Shown here piece by piece: positions 27,910 to 37,566 of a stretch of 64,000 nucleotides of DNA. Numbering within the stretch: position 1 is the stretch's first letter; each line of letters begins with the position of its first letter. This DNA comes from Lysinibacillus fusiformis (GTDB taxonomy: Bacteria > Bacillota > Bacilli > Bacillales_A > Planococcaceae): positions 434,001 through 498,000 of the forward strand of contig NZ_PDFK01000002.1 in assembly GCF_002845985.1 (NCBI RefSeq). The letters are read 5' to 3'. Made by a program: the position numbers and the translations under genes. A model generated the notes under the pieces. It was not told where the DNA came from, did not search any database, and saw nothing but the letters and a program-made list of their open reading frames with translations.

Positions 27910-27922
27910 CTATAAAAAATTA

Positions 27923-28945
27923 TTACGCGTTTACTGTCTCTAAAGCATTCGCCACTTTTTTCACAAGGTCTACAACACGTGCAGAGTAGCCCCACTCGTT
28001 GTCATACCAAGCAAGTACTTTCACTTTGCGATTGCCTAAAACCATTGTAGAAAGTCCATCAACTGTTGAAGAGTAAGTAGTTGTATTGTAATCAGCAGAT
28101 ACTAATGGTTCTACTGAGAAGTTGAGAATGCCCTTCATTGGCCCCTCTGTTGCAGCTTTTACGAATGCTGCATTGACAGAGTCAACTGTGACATCCGTAT
28201 TTAAATCTACTACAAGGTCTACTAAAGATACGTTTGGTGTAGGAACGCGAAGTGCCATACCATGAATTTTACCTTCTAATTCAGGTAAAACTAATTTCAA
28301 TGCTTTTGCAGCACCTGTAGATGTTGGAATAATAGATTGTGCGCAGCCGCGTGCACGACGTAAATCTTTATGTGGATTGTCTAAGTTCTTTTGGTCGTTT
28401 GTATATGCATGAACCGTTGTCATTAAGCCATTTTCAATGCCAAATGTGTCATTCAATACTTTTGCAACTGGCGCTAAGCAGTTTGTTGTACAAGAAGCAT
28501 TTGAAATAACATCATGTTTCGCAATATCGAGTTTGTCATCATTTACACCTAAAACAATTGTGACATCTTCGTTTTTACCAGGTGCTGTTAGGATTACTTT
28601 TTTTGCCCCAGCCTCTAAATGCATAGCTGCTTTATCACGCTCATTAAATTTACCAGTAGCTTCAATAACAATATCTACACCCATTTCAGCCCAAGGTAAT
28701 TTTAATGGATCACGTTCACTAATAATTTGAACACGTTTACCATTTACAACTAAAGCATCGCCTGCTGGTTCTACCGTACCCTCAAATGTTCCGTGATTTG
28801 TGTCATACTTAATCAAATGTGCTAACGTTTCTGCTGGATAGCTTGCATTAATTGCAACGATGTTTAAACCTTGTTGTACGATAGCCTGGCGGAAAACCAT
28901 ACGTCCGATACGCCCGAAACCATTAATAGCAATTGATACTGTCAT
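27923..28945 (-). CDS. gapB: Glyceraldehyde-3-phosphate dehydrogenase, GapB type
   Basis: 340 residues with NAD(P)-binding [12 protein letters not shown] and catalytic Cys in [13 protein letters not shown]. The stretch [20 protein letters not shown] resembles GapB (gluconeogenic, NADP-preferring) rather than GapA, whose loop contains an Asp in the NDLTD position that selects NAD. It would run glycolysis backwards during growth on organic and amino acids. In B. subtilis gapB is followed by speD, which is absent here. Confidence 0.92.
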   Translation of the reverse strand: MTVSIAINGFGRIGRMVFRQAIVQQGLNIVAINASYPAETLAHLIKYDTNHGTFEGTVEPAGDALVVNGKRVQIISERDPLKLPWAEMGVDIVIEATGKFNERDKAAMHLEAGAKKVILTAPGKNEDVTIVLGVNDDKLDIAKHDVISNASCTTNCLAPVAKVLNDTFGIENGLMTTVHAYTNDQKNLDNPHKDLRRARGCAQSIIPTSTGAAKALKLVLPELEGKIHGMALRVPTPNVSLVDLVVDLNTDVTVDSVNAAFVKAATEGPMKGILNFSVEPLVSADYNTTTYSSTVDGLSTMVLGNRKVKVLAWYDNEWGYSARVVDLVKKVANALETVNA

Positions 28946-29101
28946 TTATAATATCCTCCCGTGAGTACAAACTCAAATTAATTAATTATATACTTTATGG
29001 TGATTAGTATAACACAATTTTAAAAAAGATGAACATTATATATTGAGAATATAAAAGTTCTTATTTTCTGAAAAATTATTCTTTATTATGGCATTTTCCC
29101 A

Positions 29102-29138
29102 TAAAAAAATGCGCAGCAAGATTGGCTTGCTACGCACC
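29102..29138 (-). terminator. Terminator of the polA-mutM-coaE operon
   Basis: A stem of about 12 bp (GTGCGTAGCAAG / CTTGCTGCGCAT) with a 5-nt loop and seven U on the minus strand, directly after coaE. Confidence 0.88.
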
Positions 29139-29149
29139 TGATTGACCAA

Positions 29150-29743
29150 TTAAATAACACTCCAATAGCGCAGGATTTTTATTAATTGTTCCTCTGTGTT
29201 TTCTATATTCTCATTATTGTAAATGACCGCATGTGCACCTTTTTCTTTGACAGACATCGGTAGCTGCGAGTGCATACGCGCCAATGCATCCTCTTTCGAT
29301 AAATGATTGCGTTCCATTAAGCGACGGAGCTGAACTTCTTCACTGACTGATACCACAATGATACGCTCTACAAAATGCTGCAGCTTACTTTCAAATAACA
29401 ATGGAATGTCCATTACCACATGCTCATGTCCTGCCTCTAAATAGGCATCGCGCTGACGTAGCATTTCTTTGCGAATAGCTGGATGCATAATATCATTTAA
29501 TATTTTGCGCTTAGCAGGCTCATGGAAAATGATATCCCCAAGCATTGTTCGATTTAAATGGCCATCCTCAAGCAAAATGGCTTGTCCAAAGCTTTCAGCA
29601 ATGAATGCTAAAGTCTCTGTTCCTGGTTCTACAACATCTCGTGCTACAACATCTGCATCGACAATCGGTAACCCCAGTTCGATCATCATTTTTGCTACTG
29701 TACTTTTTCCGCTTGCAATACTCCCTGTAAGTCCGATAATCAT
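29150..29743 (-). CDS. coaE: Dephospho-CoA kinase
   Basis: 197 residues from ATG 29,743, which has AAAGGGG about 8 nt upstream; the longer frame to 29,800 overlaps mutM and adds nothing conserved. P-loop GLTGSIASGKST and the CoaE motifs DADVVARDVVEPG and MDIPLLFES. It performs the last step of CoA synthesis, phosphorylating the 3'-hydroxyl. Third gene of polA-mutM-coaE. Confidence 0.95.
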   Translation of the reverse strand: MIIGLTGSIASGKSTVAKMMIELGLPIVDADVVARDVVEPGTETLAFIAESFGQAILLEDGHLNRTMLGDIIFHEPAKRKILNDIMHPAIRKEMLRQRDAYLEAGHEHVVMDIPLLFESKLQHFVERIIVVSVSEEVQLRRLMERNHLSKEDALARMHSQLPMSVKEKGAHAVIYNNENIENTEEQLIKILRYWSVI

Positions 29744-29756
29744 CGTTAAATCCCCT

Positions 29757-30629
29757 TTAATGTTGACAATTTGGGCAATAAACTGAGGTACGCCCACCAA
29801 TCGTCATTTGACTTGTTGCCGTTTCACATACTGGACATAGCTTTTTCCCATACATTTGCAGTCGATTTTGCATACTCCCAGCTTCCCCATTAATGTTTCG
29901 ATAGTCAGATATTGTTGAACCGCCTGCTTCAATGCTTTGACGTAGGACAGTAACAATTTCCTTGAATAATGCCCGCTTCCGCTTTTCACTGATGCGGTTC
30001 ATTTTGCGTGCTGGGTGAATTTTCTGAGCAAACAATGCCTCTGTAGCATAAATATTGCCACAGCCCGATATAACTTGCCCATCCATAATCACTTCTTTTA
30101 CCGCCTTATTTTCATATTTCGGTAATTTAGATTTTGCTATAAAAAAGTCACATGCATGCTCATCAAATGGCTCTGGGGCCATTTTTGTTAATGGCGCATG
30201 ATCTTCAATTTTTGTTAGAAAGCGAAGTTCGCCAAAGCGGCGAATATCCGAATAAATCAAGTATCCTCCATCAGCCATTTTAAATGTGGCATGAATATGC
30301 TTTTGGAATTTTGCCTCATGGATTTCTTCTGGTGAATTGACAACAAACCAGGCACCTGTCATGCCTAAATGACTGACAAGGACATATGGAACATCATCCC
30401 TCAGCAAATGAAAGAAAATGTATTTCGCTCGGCGTTCAATTTTGGTAATGGTCATCTGGGACATCGTTATTTCAAAAGCATCAGGCTCTGCTTGTTTTAC
30501 AATACATTGTTTCCCTTCACTAAAAGAGAAATGTACTCTTTCAGATAGTTGAACCTGTTGAATGGTGCGTCCTTCAATCTTTGGTTTCAATGCCTGGACG
30601 ACACCTTCCACCTCTGGTAATTCAGGCAT
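29757..30629 (-). CDS. mutM: Formamidopyrimidine-DNA glycosylase
   Basis: 290 residues. The N-terminal catalytic PELPEVE (Pro1 and Glu2), the helix-two-turn-helix with SGCGNIYATEALF, and a C-terminal zinc finger (CPVC...C..C) ending YCPNCQH are intact. Excises 8-oxoguanine and Fapy lesions. Located 12 nt after polA, forming a repair cassette. Confidence 0.97.
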   Translation of the reverse strand: MPELPEVEGVVQALKPKIEGRTIQQVQLSERVHFSFSEGKQCIVKQAEPDAFEITMSQMTITKIERRAKYIFFHLLRDDVPYVLVSHLGMTGAWFVVNSPEEIHEAKFQKHIHATFKMADGGYLIYSDIRRFGELRFLTKIEDHAPLTKMAPEPFDEHACDFFIAKSKLPKYENKAVKEVIMDGQVISGCGNIYATEALFAQKIHPARKMNRISEKRKRALFKEIVTVLRQSIEAGGSTISDYRNINGEAGSMQNRLQMYGKKLCPVCETATSQMTIGGRTSVYCPNCQH

Positions 30630-30641
30630 TTGAATCCCTCC

Positions 30642-33269
30642 TTATTTTGCCTCGTACCATGTCGAGCCATGGTTAAAATCTACTTTGAGCGGTACTGAAA
30701 GCTCAATAGCATTTTCCATTACCTCTGGTACAATTTTTTCTAGCAATGCAATTTCTTCCTGAGGTGCTTCAAAGATCAATTCATCATGCACTTGAAGAAG
30801 TAGCTTTGCCTGCATTTTTTCTTTTTTCAATCGAGCATCCATATCGATCATCGCTTTTTTTATAATATCCGCAGCACTTCCCTGAATCGGCGTATTCATC
30901 GCAGTACGCTCTGCAAAGCTTCTCAAATTAAAGTTGGAGCTTGTAATGTCTGGTAAATAGCGACGTCTATTTAAAATCGTTGTGACATAACCATTAAATT
31001 TCGCATTTTGCACAATATCATCCATATACTGTTTCACACCTGGGAAACTTGCGAAATACTTTTCAATAAACGTGGCCGCTTCCTTACGTGTAATATCTAA
31101 GTTTTGTGAAAGGCCATAATCACTAATACCATAGACAATACCAAAGTTAACAGCCTTCGCTGCACGACGCATATTGCTATCAACCTCTTCTTCGGCTACA
31201 TGGAATACATCCATAGCAGTACGTGTATGAACATCCATCCCTTCACGGAAGGCCTCTACAAGGTTTTTATCTTCCGACATATGTGCAAGCACTCGCAATT
31301 CAATTTGTGAGTAGTCAGCAGAAAACAGAATCCACCCCTCTTTTGATGGGACAAATGCTTGACGGATTTTGCGACCCTCTTCTAAACGAATCGGGATATT
31401 CTGCAAATTTGGATCAGTGGAGCTTAAACGCCCTGTCGCCGTTAATGCTTGTTGGAAGCGTGTATGGACCTTGCTATCTGATTCATGGATTTCCTTTAAT
31501 AAGCCTTCAATATATGTGGATTGTAATTTTCCAAGCTGGCGATACAACAGAATATGTTTGATGATAGCATGCTCTGACTGTAATTTTTCCAGTACATCAG
31601 CCGCTGTTGAATAGCCCGTTTTGGTCTTTTTAATGACAGGTAACCCTAGCTTATCGAATAAAATAACACCTAATTGTTTAGGGGAATTAATATTAAAGGT
31701 TTCTCCAGCTTCCGCATAAATTTCTTGCTCAATCACTATCAGCTTATCATTAAGCTCTTGACCCATTTTCTCTAACGTAGCACGGTTAACAGTAATCCCT
31801 TCACTTTCCATCTCGCCCAAAATCCCTGCCAATGGTAGCTCTAGGTTTTTATAAAGTTCAAATTGTTCATTCTCTTTTAATAAGGTTGCTAACTTTGGCT
31901 GTAATGACCACACAGCAAAGGCTTTACGGCTAACATGCTGTGCAAGTTGATCCATGTCAGGAATTGCACGCTTAGCTCCCTTTCCATAAACCGTCTCATC
32001 TGCTTGAACATCATAGTAACCTAATTCCTTCGCAAGTGTTGCTACATCATCCCCGCTTAATCCAGGATTATTAATATAAGAGGCTAGTAGCAGATCAAAG
32101 TCAACGCCTGCCAATTGAATACCTACTCGCTTTAATGCCGCTTGAGCTGCCTTTGAATCGGACATATACTTTATTTTTGTGGCATCTTCTAGCCAGCGAC
32201 GGAGCGCATCCGATTTTGCTGCAATATCAAATGGAATATATTGCGTCTTTGTTCCATCTGACAACGCAATTCCTAGTAGCTGACAAGTGTGATAATGCTC
32301 ATTTTCCAGTTCAACATGGACAGCCATTACATCTAGTAAATCCTCTGGTTGCACTTCTTCGGCTAGTACATAATCGAAAGGTGCTTGCTCTTCTTCCTGC
32401 ATTGTAAAATCACTTTTATCAAGGAGTGATTTAAAGCCAAGCTCACGCCAGACATTGATTAATTCTTCTTCATTTGGTCCGTTATAGGCGAGGTCAGCAA
32501 GTGAAATCGTAATAGGGGCTTCTGTATAGATCGTTGCCAGCTTCTTACTCATGATAGCCTGCTCTTCATTAGCCACCAGCTTTTCCTTCATTTTAGAAGC
32601 TTTCAATGTATCCATCGCCTCATAAAGTGCCTCAACGGAGCCATGCTCTTTCAATAATTTAACAGCGGTCTTTTCACCAACACCTGGCACACCAGGAATA
32701 TTATCGGAGGCATCCCCCATTAAACCTTTCATATCGATAATTTGTAGCGGTGATAAACCGTATTTTTCTGCAATAAAGGCAGGTGTATTTTTCTCAATTT
32801 CTGTTATGCCTTTTTTCGTAATATAAACGGTTACTTGCTCTGTCGCCAGCTGCGTTAAATCGCGGTCTCCCGTTACGATGATGACATCCATATCTTGTGA
32901 CGAAGCCTCTTTAGCAAGAGTCCCAATAATATCATCCGCTTCATATAATTCTTGCTCATATTGCTTAATACCATAGGCATCTATAAGCTTTCGTAAATAA
33001 GGGAACTGCTCTGATAGTTCTGGTGGTGTCTTTTGTCGCCCACCTTTATATTCCGTGAAAGTTTCATGGCGAAACGTAGTTTTTCCTGCATCAAAGGCCA
33101 CCAATATTTTCGTTGGCTGTTCTTCCTCTAATATTCTTTGTAGCATTGTTGTAAAGCCGTATACAGCATTAGTATGAATACCACTATCATTCGTTAACAA
33201 TGGCAACGCAAAAAACGCGCGATACGCTAAACTATTACCGTCCAATAATAGTAATTTTTCTTTGGTCAT
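30642..33269 (-). CDS. polA: DNA polymerase I
   Basis: 875 residues. A 5'-nuclease domain (1-290; LLLDGNSLAYRAFFAL, GDRDLTQL), a central 3'-5' exonuclease-like domain whose acidic catalytic residues are not preserved, as usual in Bacillus, and a polymerase domain with motif A DYSQIELRVLAH, motif B RRAAKAVNFGIVYG and motif C QVHDELIFE. Works in Okazaki-fragment processing and repair. Heads the polA-mutM-coaE operon. Confidence 0.97.
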   Translation of the reverse strand: MTKEKLLLLDGNSLAYRAFFALPLLTNDSGIHTNAVYGFTTMLQRILEEEQPTKILVAFDAGKTTFRHETFTEYKGGRQKTPPELSEQFPYLRKLIDAYGIKQYEQELYEADDIIGTLAKEASSQDMDVIIVTGDRDLTQLATEQVTVYITKKGITEIEKNTPAFIAEKYGLSPLQIIDMKGLMGDASDNIPGVPGVGEKTAVKLLKEHGSVEALYEAMDTLKASKMKEKLVANEEQAIMSKKLATIYTEAPITISLADLAYNGPNEEELINVWRELGFKSLLDKSDFTMQEEEQAPFDYVLAEEVQPEDLLDVMAVHVELENEHYHTCQLLGIALSDGTKTQYIPFDIAAKSDALRRWLEDATKIKYMSDSKAAQAALKRVGIQLAGVDFDLLLASYINNPGLSGDDVATLAKELGYYDVQADETVYGKGAKRAIPDMDQLAQHVSRKAFAVWSLQPKLATLLKENEQFELYKNLELPLAGILGEMESEGITVNRATLEKMGQELNDKLIVIEQEIYAEAGETFNINSPKQLGVILFDKLGLPVIKKTKTGYSTAADVLEKLQSEHAIIKHILLYRQLGKLQSTYIEGLLKEIHESDSKVHTRFQQALTATGRLSSTDPNLQNIPIRLEEGRKIRQAFVPSKEGWILFSADYSQIELRVLAHMSEDKNLVEAFREGMDVHTRTAMDVFHVAEEEVDSNMRRAAKAVNFGIVYGISDYGLSQNLDITRKEAATFIEKYFASFPGVKQYMDDIVQNAKFNGYVTTILNRRRYLPDITSSNFNLRSFAERTAMNTPIQGSAADIIKKAMIDMDARLKKEKMQAKLLLQVHDELIFEAPQEEIALLEKIVPEVMENAIELSVPLKVDFNHGSTWYEAK

Positions 33270-33346
33270 GATTTTATCCTCCTGCGTTGTCTTCTACTTC
33301 CCTCTACTTTATCATAACAATGCATTTCAAGTAAAAAAAGCAGACG

Positions 33347-33451
33347 GTCATCCGCAAGATTATCCGCTACTTTCGAGGTGCTAACCGTCACTTTCGGCAC
33401 GCTATCCATCACATTTGTGGTTTTATCCATCACTTCTGCATCTCGATCCAT
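33347..33451. repeat. Array of five 21-bp imperfect repeats upstream of polA
   Basis: Units start at 33,347, 33,368, 33,389, 33,410 and 33,431 with an exact 21-bp period. The plus-strand unit runs roughly CACTTTCGGCACGCTATCCAT; the last three units share CAC at the start and ATCCAT at the end. As the period is a multiple of three, a frame stays open through it and would give repeats such as VMDKTTN, but no codon-level evidence supports a gene. Similar 21-bp intergenic arrays are, from memory, scattered in Bacillaceae genomes. Confidence 0.75.
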
Positions 33452-33454
33452 AGC

Positions 33455-33485
33455 AAAAAGCCAACCGCTCAATGCGATTGGCTTT
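33455..33485 (-). terminator. Terminator after the 33,556 membrane protein gene
   Basis: A stem AAAGCCAA / TTGGCTTT (8 bp) with a 13-nt loop that can pair further, followed by U residues on the minus strand. Confidence 0.7.
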
Positions 33486-33555
33486 ATTAATACATCATCA
33501 AACCGTTAAAAGGTTATAATCTGGGTCCATCTGAAATTTCAATATTCGATAGCTG

Positions 33556-33987
33556 TTATTGATTGGATGTACGATAAAAAATTTCTTCATATATGACGGT
33601 TAATATAAATGCATTCATAAAGGCAATCACTAGAAATAATGGCATACCACCTAATTGTGGCTGTGTCAACTCTTGACTAAATACCATTACCATACTGATT
33701 TGTGCCAAAAAGAAAATAAAGCCGATCCCTACTTGCCAAATAGGACGCTGAATCTTACGTTTTTCATACCAAAACAATTTTTTAAACAAATTTCTTACAT
33801 CCGCTGCAATAATAATACTCATTAAAAAGATACAAACAAAAAAGACTGGTATATGATAAACACTTTTCGTCACCCAGGAAAATTCAGATAGGCGAAAGAA
33901 GAGTGTCAATAACGATGCTATACTACAAGCGATCCCTAAATTTTGGAGCCATGTGCTAATTTTTAATTTCAAAGCTCTTACCCCCAA
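33556..33987 (-). CDS. Small membrane protein of unknown function
   Basis: 143 residues with four hydrophobic helices (about 13-30, 44-62, 83-105, 112-135) and short charged loops (FKKLFWYEKRKIQ). I recognise no family. It stands alone between hflC and polA with its own terminator. No signal peptide beyond the first helix, no catalytic motif. Confidence 0.7.
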   Translation of the reverse strand: MGVRALKLKISTWLQNLGIACSIASLLTLFFRLSEFSWVTKSVYHIPVFFVCIFLMSIIIAADVRNLFKKLFWYEKRKIQRPIWQVGIGFIFFLAQISMVMVFSQELTQPQLGGMPLFLVIAFMNAFILTVIYEEIFYRTSNQ

Positions 33988-34112
33988 CTATTCATTTTAA
34001 ACATTTTCATTCTATCAAATTATAGTAGATTGGGGAATATAAAATTATAAATTTCTATTATTTTCATAAAATAACAATCCAAATAAATAGATAATTATAA
34101 TTTTGTAGCAAT

Positions 34113-34144
34113 AAAAAAGACGCCTCTTTCATAAGAGACGACTT
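34113..34144 (-). terminator. Terminator of hflKC
   Basis: A stem of about 10 bp (AGACGCCTCTT / AAGAGACGACT, one mismatch) with a 4-nt loop and six U on the minus strand. Confidence 0.82.
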
Positions 34145-34155
34145 TAATTGACTGT

Positions 34156-35166
34156 TTATTTTATATAACCAGACAAAATATTGGCATATGGTGAAGTAGA
34201 AGGTAAAATGATGACCGTATCTTCTCCAACCGTTTTCTTATATGATTCTAGCGTGCGGTATAAGGAATAAAATTCAGGATCTTGAGAGAATGATTTATTA
34301 TAAATTTTTGCAGCTTCTGCTTCACCTTCAGCTTGAATAATGGCAGCTTCTTTATTGGCTGTAGCTAGCATTTCTTGTACTTCTTGATCTGTTTTGGCTT
34401 CAATACGACGTTTCTGAGCATCTCCCTCAGAAAGATATTTTTGGGCAATGGATTCACGATCTGAAATCATATTCGTAAAAACAGATTGCTCATTTTCAGT
34501 TGGCAAATCAATGCGACGAATACGTACATCTACTACTTCAATGCCGTATTTATCGTTTGAAAGCAGTTCATTAACACGTTCAGTCACCGTATCATTAATG
34601 CTGCCTCTCGAAGAATCCTCATCATTAATTATTTGATTATAATCAATTCGTCCAAGCTCAGATCGAATAACAGAATAAATAAATTCTTCCATTCGTGATT
34701 CCACTTTTTCAATCGTCCCAGCATTAGAAATTAATAATTTTGGATCTGTAATACGCCATACAGCATAATTATCGATAATTATTCGCTTCTTATCCTTTGT
34801 ATTAATCTCTTCTTCTGAAATTTCATATGTCATTTGGTTTTTTGGTAACTTAGTGACACTTTGAATAAATGGAATTTTCATATTTAAACCGGGTTCGCGC
34901 TCGAACTTAACAACCTCTCCAAACTGTCGAACAACTGCATATTCCGATTCCTTCACTATATAAATATTCGTTAATAAAATAATCACTAGAGCAAATATAG
35001 CTGTTAATGTTACAGCTAAAGAGATATACTTCTTTGGATTATTAGGACCTTTTTTTGACATTTTCACTACATTGTCCCCTGAGTCGCCTTCTGATGGAGC
35101 AGCTTTTTTACTTTTGCCCGATAAAAAATTGAGGAATTTGTCAAGATCCTTATTTTTTTGGTCCAT
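34156..35166 (-). CDS. hflC: SPFH/Band 7 protein, HflC-like
   Basis: 336 residues: a cytoplasmic N-terminal stretch, one membrane helix (about 49-70), a Band 7/SPFH domain (KESEYAVVRQFGEVV...EPGLNMKIPFIQSV) and a coiled coil rich in Ala/Glu. With HflK it forms a large membrane ring that in E. coli encloses FtsH and tunes its proteolysis. The start overlaps the hflK stop by one base (TAATG). The assignment of C versus K follows gene order. Confidence 0.85.
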   Translation of the reverse strand: MDQKNKDLDKFLNFLSGKSKKAAPSEGDSGDNVVKMSKKGPNNPKKYISLAVTLTAIFALVIILLTNIYIVKESEYAVVRQFGEVVKFEREPGLNMKIPFIQSVTKLPKNQMTYEISEEEINTKDKKRIIIDNYAVWRITDPKLLISNAGTIEKVESRMEEFIYSVIRSELGRIDYNQIINDEDSSRGSINDTVTERVNELLSNDKYGIEVVDVRIRRIDLPTENEQSVFTNMISDRESIAQKYLSEGDAQKRRIEAKTDQEVQEMLATANKEAAIIQAEGEAEAAKIYNKSFSQDPEFYSLYRTLESYKKTVGEDTVIILPSTSPYANILSGYIK

Positions 35167-36128
35167 TAGTTACCGCTCCCTTCTTTTTTCTCTGTTTGTG
35201 TCTGCTGAGGTTGTAGTGACTGTAGCGGCAAGTACTTCATCGTACTACCATCATCATTCATAATGTAAATTTGTGCTTTTGGTAAGACATTTTCTAGCGT
35301 CTCTAAAATTAAACGCTCACGTGTAATTTGTTGATTGCCTTTATACTGCTCATACATTTTATTAAAGACAGCTACATCACCTTGTGCTTGCTCAATACGA
35401 GCTGTTTTAGCACCTTTTGCCTTTGACATAATCGCATCTCGTTCACCCTGGGCTTCATTAATGCGTTGGTTTTCATATTTTTCAGCTTCATTTATTTTCG
35501 TATTTTTCATTTCACGTGCATCTGTAACAGCTGTGAATGCTGCACGCACATCTTTATTTGGCAATTCTACATCTTGTAATTTTACACCTAAAACACTAAT
35601 TCCAATATCGTACTTTTCTATAAGAGATACTAATAATTGACGCGTTTTTGCTTCGATATCAGCTTTACCTTCTGTTAACGCTGCATCGATAGAAGAACTT
35701 CCGATAATAGAACGAATGGCACTCGATGTCGCGCTATGTAATATTCTTTCAGGATCTTGTGAATTAAATAGAAACTTATTAGGCTCAGTAATTTTCCATT
35801 GAACAACAAGGTCTGTTAAAACAATATTTTCATCCCCTGTAATCATCTTTGTTTCAGCATCGTAGGCCTCTAGATCTCCCTCTTTATTTTGCTTATAGCC
35901 AAATTGTAAACTAAATGTTTCTTTTGATAAAATTTCGACCGACTGCACTGGCCAAGGTAATTTAAAGTGAAGGCCTGGATTTGTAACCATATCATCGGCA
36001 CGACCAAATGTAATGACAACAGCTTGTTCTGATTCATCCACCGTGTACCATGATGTAAAAACTGTAATAAGTGCAATAATACCAAATATTCCAAGTCCAA
36101 CTATCATTAGTGTCCTTTTCACACTCAT
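35166..36128 (-). CDS. hflK: SPFH/Band 7 protein, HflK-like
   Basis: 320 residues with an N-terminal membrane helix (about 7-26, MIVGLGIFGIIALITVFTSW), the Band 7 domain (DESEQAVVITFGRAD...NPGLHFKLPWPVQSV) and a long coiled coil with EAQGERDAIMSKAKGAK. The PGLHFKxPxPxQ pattern is HflK-type. It lacks the Gly-rich N-terminal extension of E. coli HflK. GGGAGG precedes the ATG; translationally coupled to hflC. Confidence 0.86.
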   Translation of the reverse strand: MSVKRTLMIVGLGIFGIIALITVFTSWYTVDESEQAVVITFGRADDMVTNPGLHFKLPWPVQSVEILSKETFSLQFGYKQNKEGDLEAYDAETKMITGDENIVLTDLVVQWKITEPNKFLFNSQDPERILHSATSSAIRSIIGSSSIDAALTEGKADIEAKTRQLLVSLIEKYDIGISVLGVKLQDVELPNKDVRAAFTAVTDAREMKNTKINEAEKYENQRINEAQGERDAIMSKAKGAKTARIEQAQGDVAVFNKMYEQYKGNQQITRERLILETLENVLPKAQIYIMNDDGSTMKYLPLQSLQPQQTQTEKKEGSGN

Positions 36129-36248
36129 GTCTATTCCTCCCTTTTGCTTAGTACTATTGTTTACGGGAGACCTTAAGAAAAAGTTTCAAAATATTTTCAT
36201 ATAATTATTTTTACGTGACGCTTTGTAAAAACATTTCTGAAGCAAGAT

Positions 36249-36283
36249 AAAAAAATCCTGTTACCTTTTATGGCAACAGGATA
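36249..36283 (-). terminator. Terminator of lrgAB
   Basis: A stem ATCCTGTTxCC / GGxAACAGGAT with a short loop and seven U on the minus strand. Its upper arm overlaps the last codons of lrgB. Confidence 0.82.
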
Positions 36284-36981
36284 TTGATAACCAGATGTTC
36301 AAATACTGGGAAAATGGTTGTAGATAATACAATGCTGATTAAGGCGGCAACGATCATTGCCAGGCTAGCAAATGTTCCTTCTAGCTCGCCAAGTTCAAAT
36401 GCTTTAGAAGTACCAGTTCCATGAGCACCCATCCCAAGCATTAGGCCTCTAGATGAAGGTCTGTGGAAACGGCATATTTTAATAACGATGGGTGCCAACA
36501 AGCTCCCTAAAATACCAGTCGTCATAACAAATACGGCTGTAAGAGTAGGGGAACCTCCAATCATATTTGAAATGTCCATCGCTATAGGTGTTGTTACTGA
36601 ACGTGGCACTAAGCTATGCACCAACTCATCATTCAGCCCTACCACTAGAGCCATGATAAAGGATGATACGATAGCAACTGCAGAGCCAACCGCAATACTG
36701 ACGAAAATTTCGAATGCGTGTTTTTTTAATAGATTCACATTTTTATAAATCGGAATCGCAAACGCAACGGTTGCTGGCCCTAGTAAATTTGTTAAAACAT
36801 TCGCTCCAGTATTATAGGTTTTATAAGGTATGCCTGTCAGCAATAAAATACCTATAATCACTAAAGGCGTCATCAGCATGGGTGATAACCATTCTTTTTT
36901 ATATTTCTTATAGAACATTTTACAAATATAGAAAATAGCAATAGTTCCTAATAAGCTGATGGTAGCAATAAATAGACTCAT
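36268..36981 (-). CDS. lrgB: LrgB/CidB family membrane protein (YsbB/PftB-like)
   Basis: 237 residues, six to seven helices, with the family signature GMGAHGTGTSKAFELGELEG near residue 185 and SVTTPIAMDIS near 115. LrgAB/CidAB proteins were first described as holin/antiholin regulators of autolysis; the B. subtilis YsbAB homologues act as a pyruvate transporter (PftAB). The start overlaps the lrgA stop by 4 nt. Confidence 0.9.
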   Translation of the reverse strand: MSLFIATISLLGTIAIFYICKMFYKKYKKEWLSPMLMTPLVIIGILLLTGIPYKTYNTGANVLTNLLGPATVAFAIPIYKNVNLLKKHAFEIFVSIAVGSAVAIVSSFIMALVVGLNDELVHSLVPRSVTTPIAMDISNMIGGSPTLTAVFVMTTGILGSLLAPIVIKICRFHRPSSRGLMLGMGAHGTGTSKAFELGELEGTFASLAMIVAALISIVLSTTIFPVFEHLVINILLP

Positions 36982-37352
36982 ACTGTATCACTCTTCTTTC
37001 GTTGCTCTAGCCATTGTGCTGTATAGCCCGTTACAAACATCACGACAATTGCACTTACAGCAATGACCAGCACAACCTTCATTCCTTGCACACCGAATAA
37101 GGCATGATAATCAATTACACCGATGGCAGATGGGATAAAGAATAGTAAGAGTTCACTTAGTAATACAGCTGCTCCTAATTCAATCCATTCAAGCTTGATT
37201 ATATGAAACTGTAAAAGTAAAAATAATAGGACGAGCCCTATTATGCTCCCTGGAATCGGCAAGTGAAGTAGGCGTGCAATAGTATTTCCGATAAATAATA
37301 AGATGTAAAGATAGCCGATCTGCACGATACTTTTGACGATTTTCATGGTCAT
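36978..37352 (-). CDS. lrgA: LrgA/CidA holin-like protein (YsbA/PftA-like)
   Basis: 124 residues with four membrane helices and the family core LLHLPIPGSIIGLVLLFLLL and FFIPSAIGVIDY. Partner of the LrgB-like protein encoded 4 nt inside its 3' end. A large dyad at 37,442-37,478 upstream may be the operator. Which of LrgA and CidA it is cannot be decided without a tree. Confidence 0.88.
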   Translation of the reverse strand: MTMKIVKSIVQIGYLYILLFIGNTIARLLHLPIPGSIIGLVLLFLLLQFHIIKLEWIELGAAVLLSELLLFFIPSAIGVIDYHALFGVQGMKVVLVIAVSAIVVMFVTGYTAQWLEQRKKSDTV

Positions 37353-37441
37353 CCTTCTCTCATTTTTTTCTCTGCCTCAACAGTCAGAAAAACACAATTC
37401 AAAATGAAAAGAAGGTTGATTCACTGACTGTCAAAGCGATG

Positions 37442-37478
37442 GTTTAACAAACAATTGCCAAAAAAATTGTTGTTAAAC
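37442..37478. promoter_or_regulatory. 37-bp dyad upstream of lrgAB, candidate operator
   Basis: The left arm GTTTAACAAACAATT (37,442-37,456) is complementary to AATTGTTGTTAAAC (37,465-37,478) apart from one extra base. It lies about 90 nt upstream of lrgA, where LytT- or LysR-type control of these operons is known. Confidence 0.5.
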
Positions 37479-37521
37479 TTTATGCTACTATACTTTACAC
37501 CTATTTTTCCTCCCTGTAAAA

Positions 37522-37566
37522 CAGAAAAAGAATGTAGTGCCTAAAAAAGACACTACATTCTTTCTG
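37522..37566 (-). terminator. Terminator of phoPR
   Basis: A long stem: CAGAAA..GAATGTAGTG and CACTACATTCTTTCTG pair around an 11-nt loop, about 150 nt beyond the phoR stop. It could act on both strands. Confidence 0.72.

Noticed and set aside
33266..33472. 68-codon minus-strand frame with heptad-like repeats
   Set aside because: It only follows the 21-bp DNA repeat and runs into polA; no ribosome binding site and no conserved protein. Listed as a repeat.
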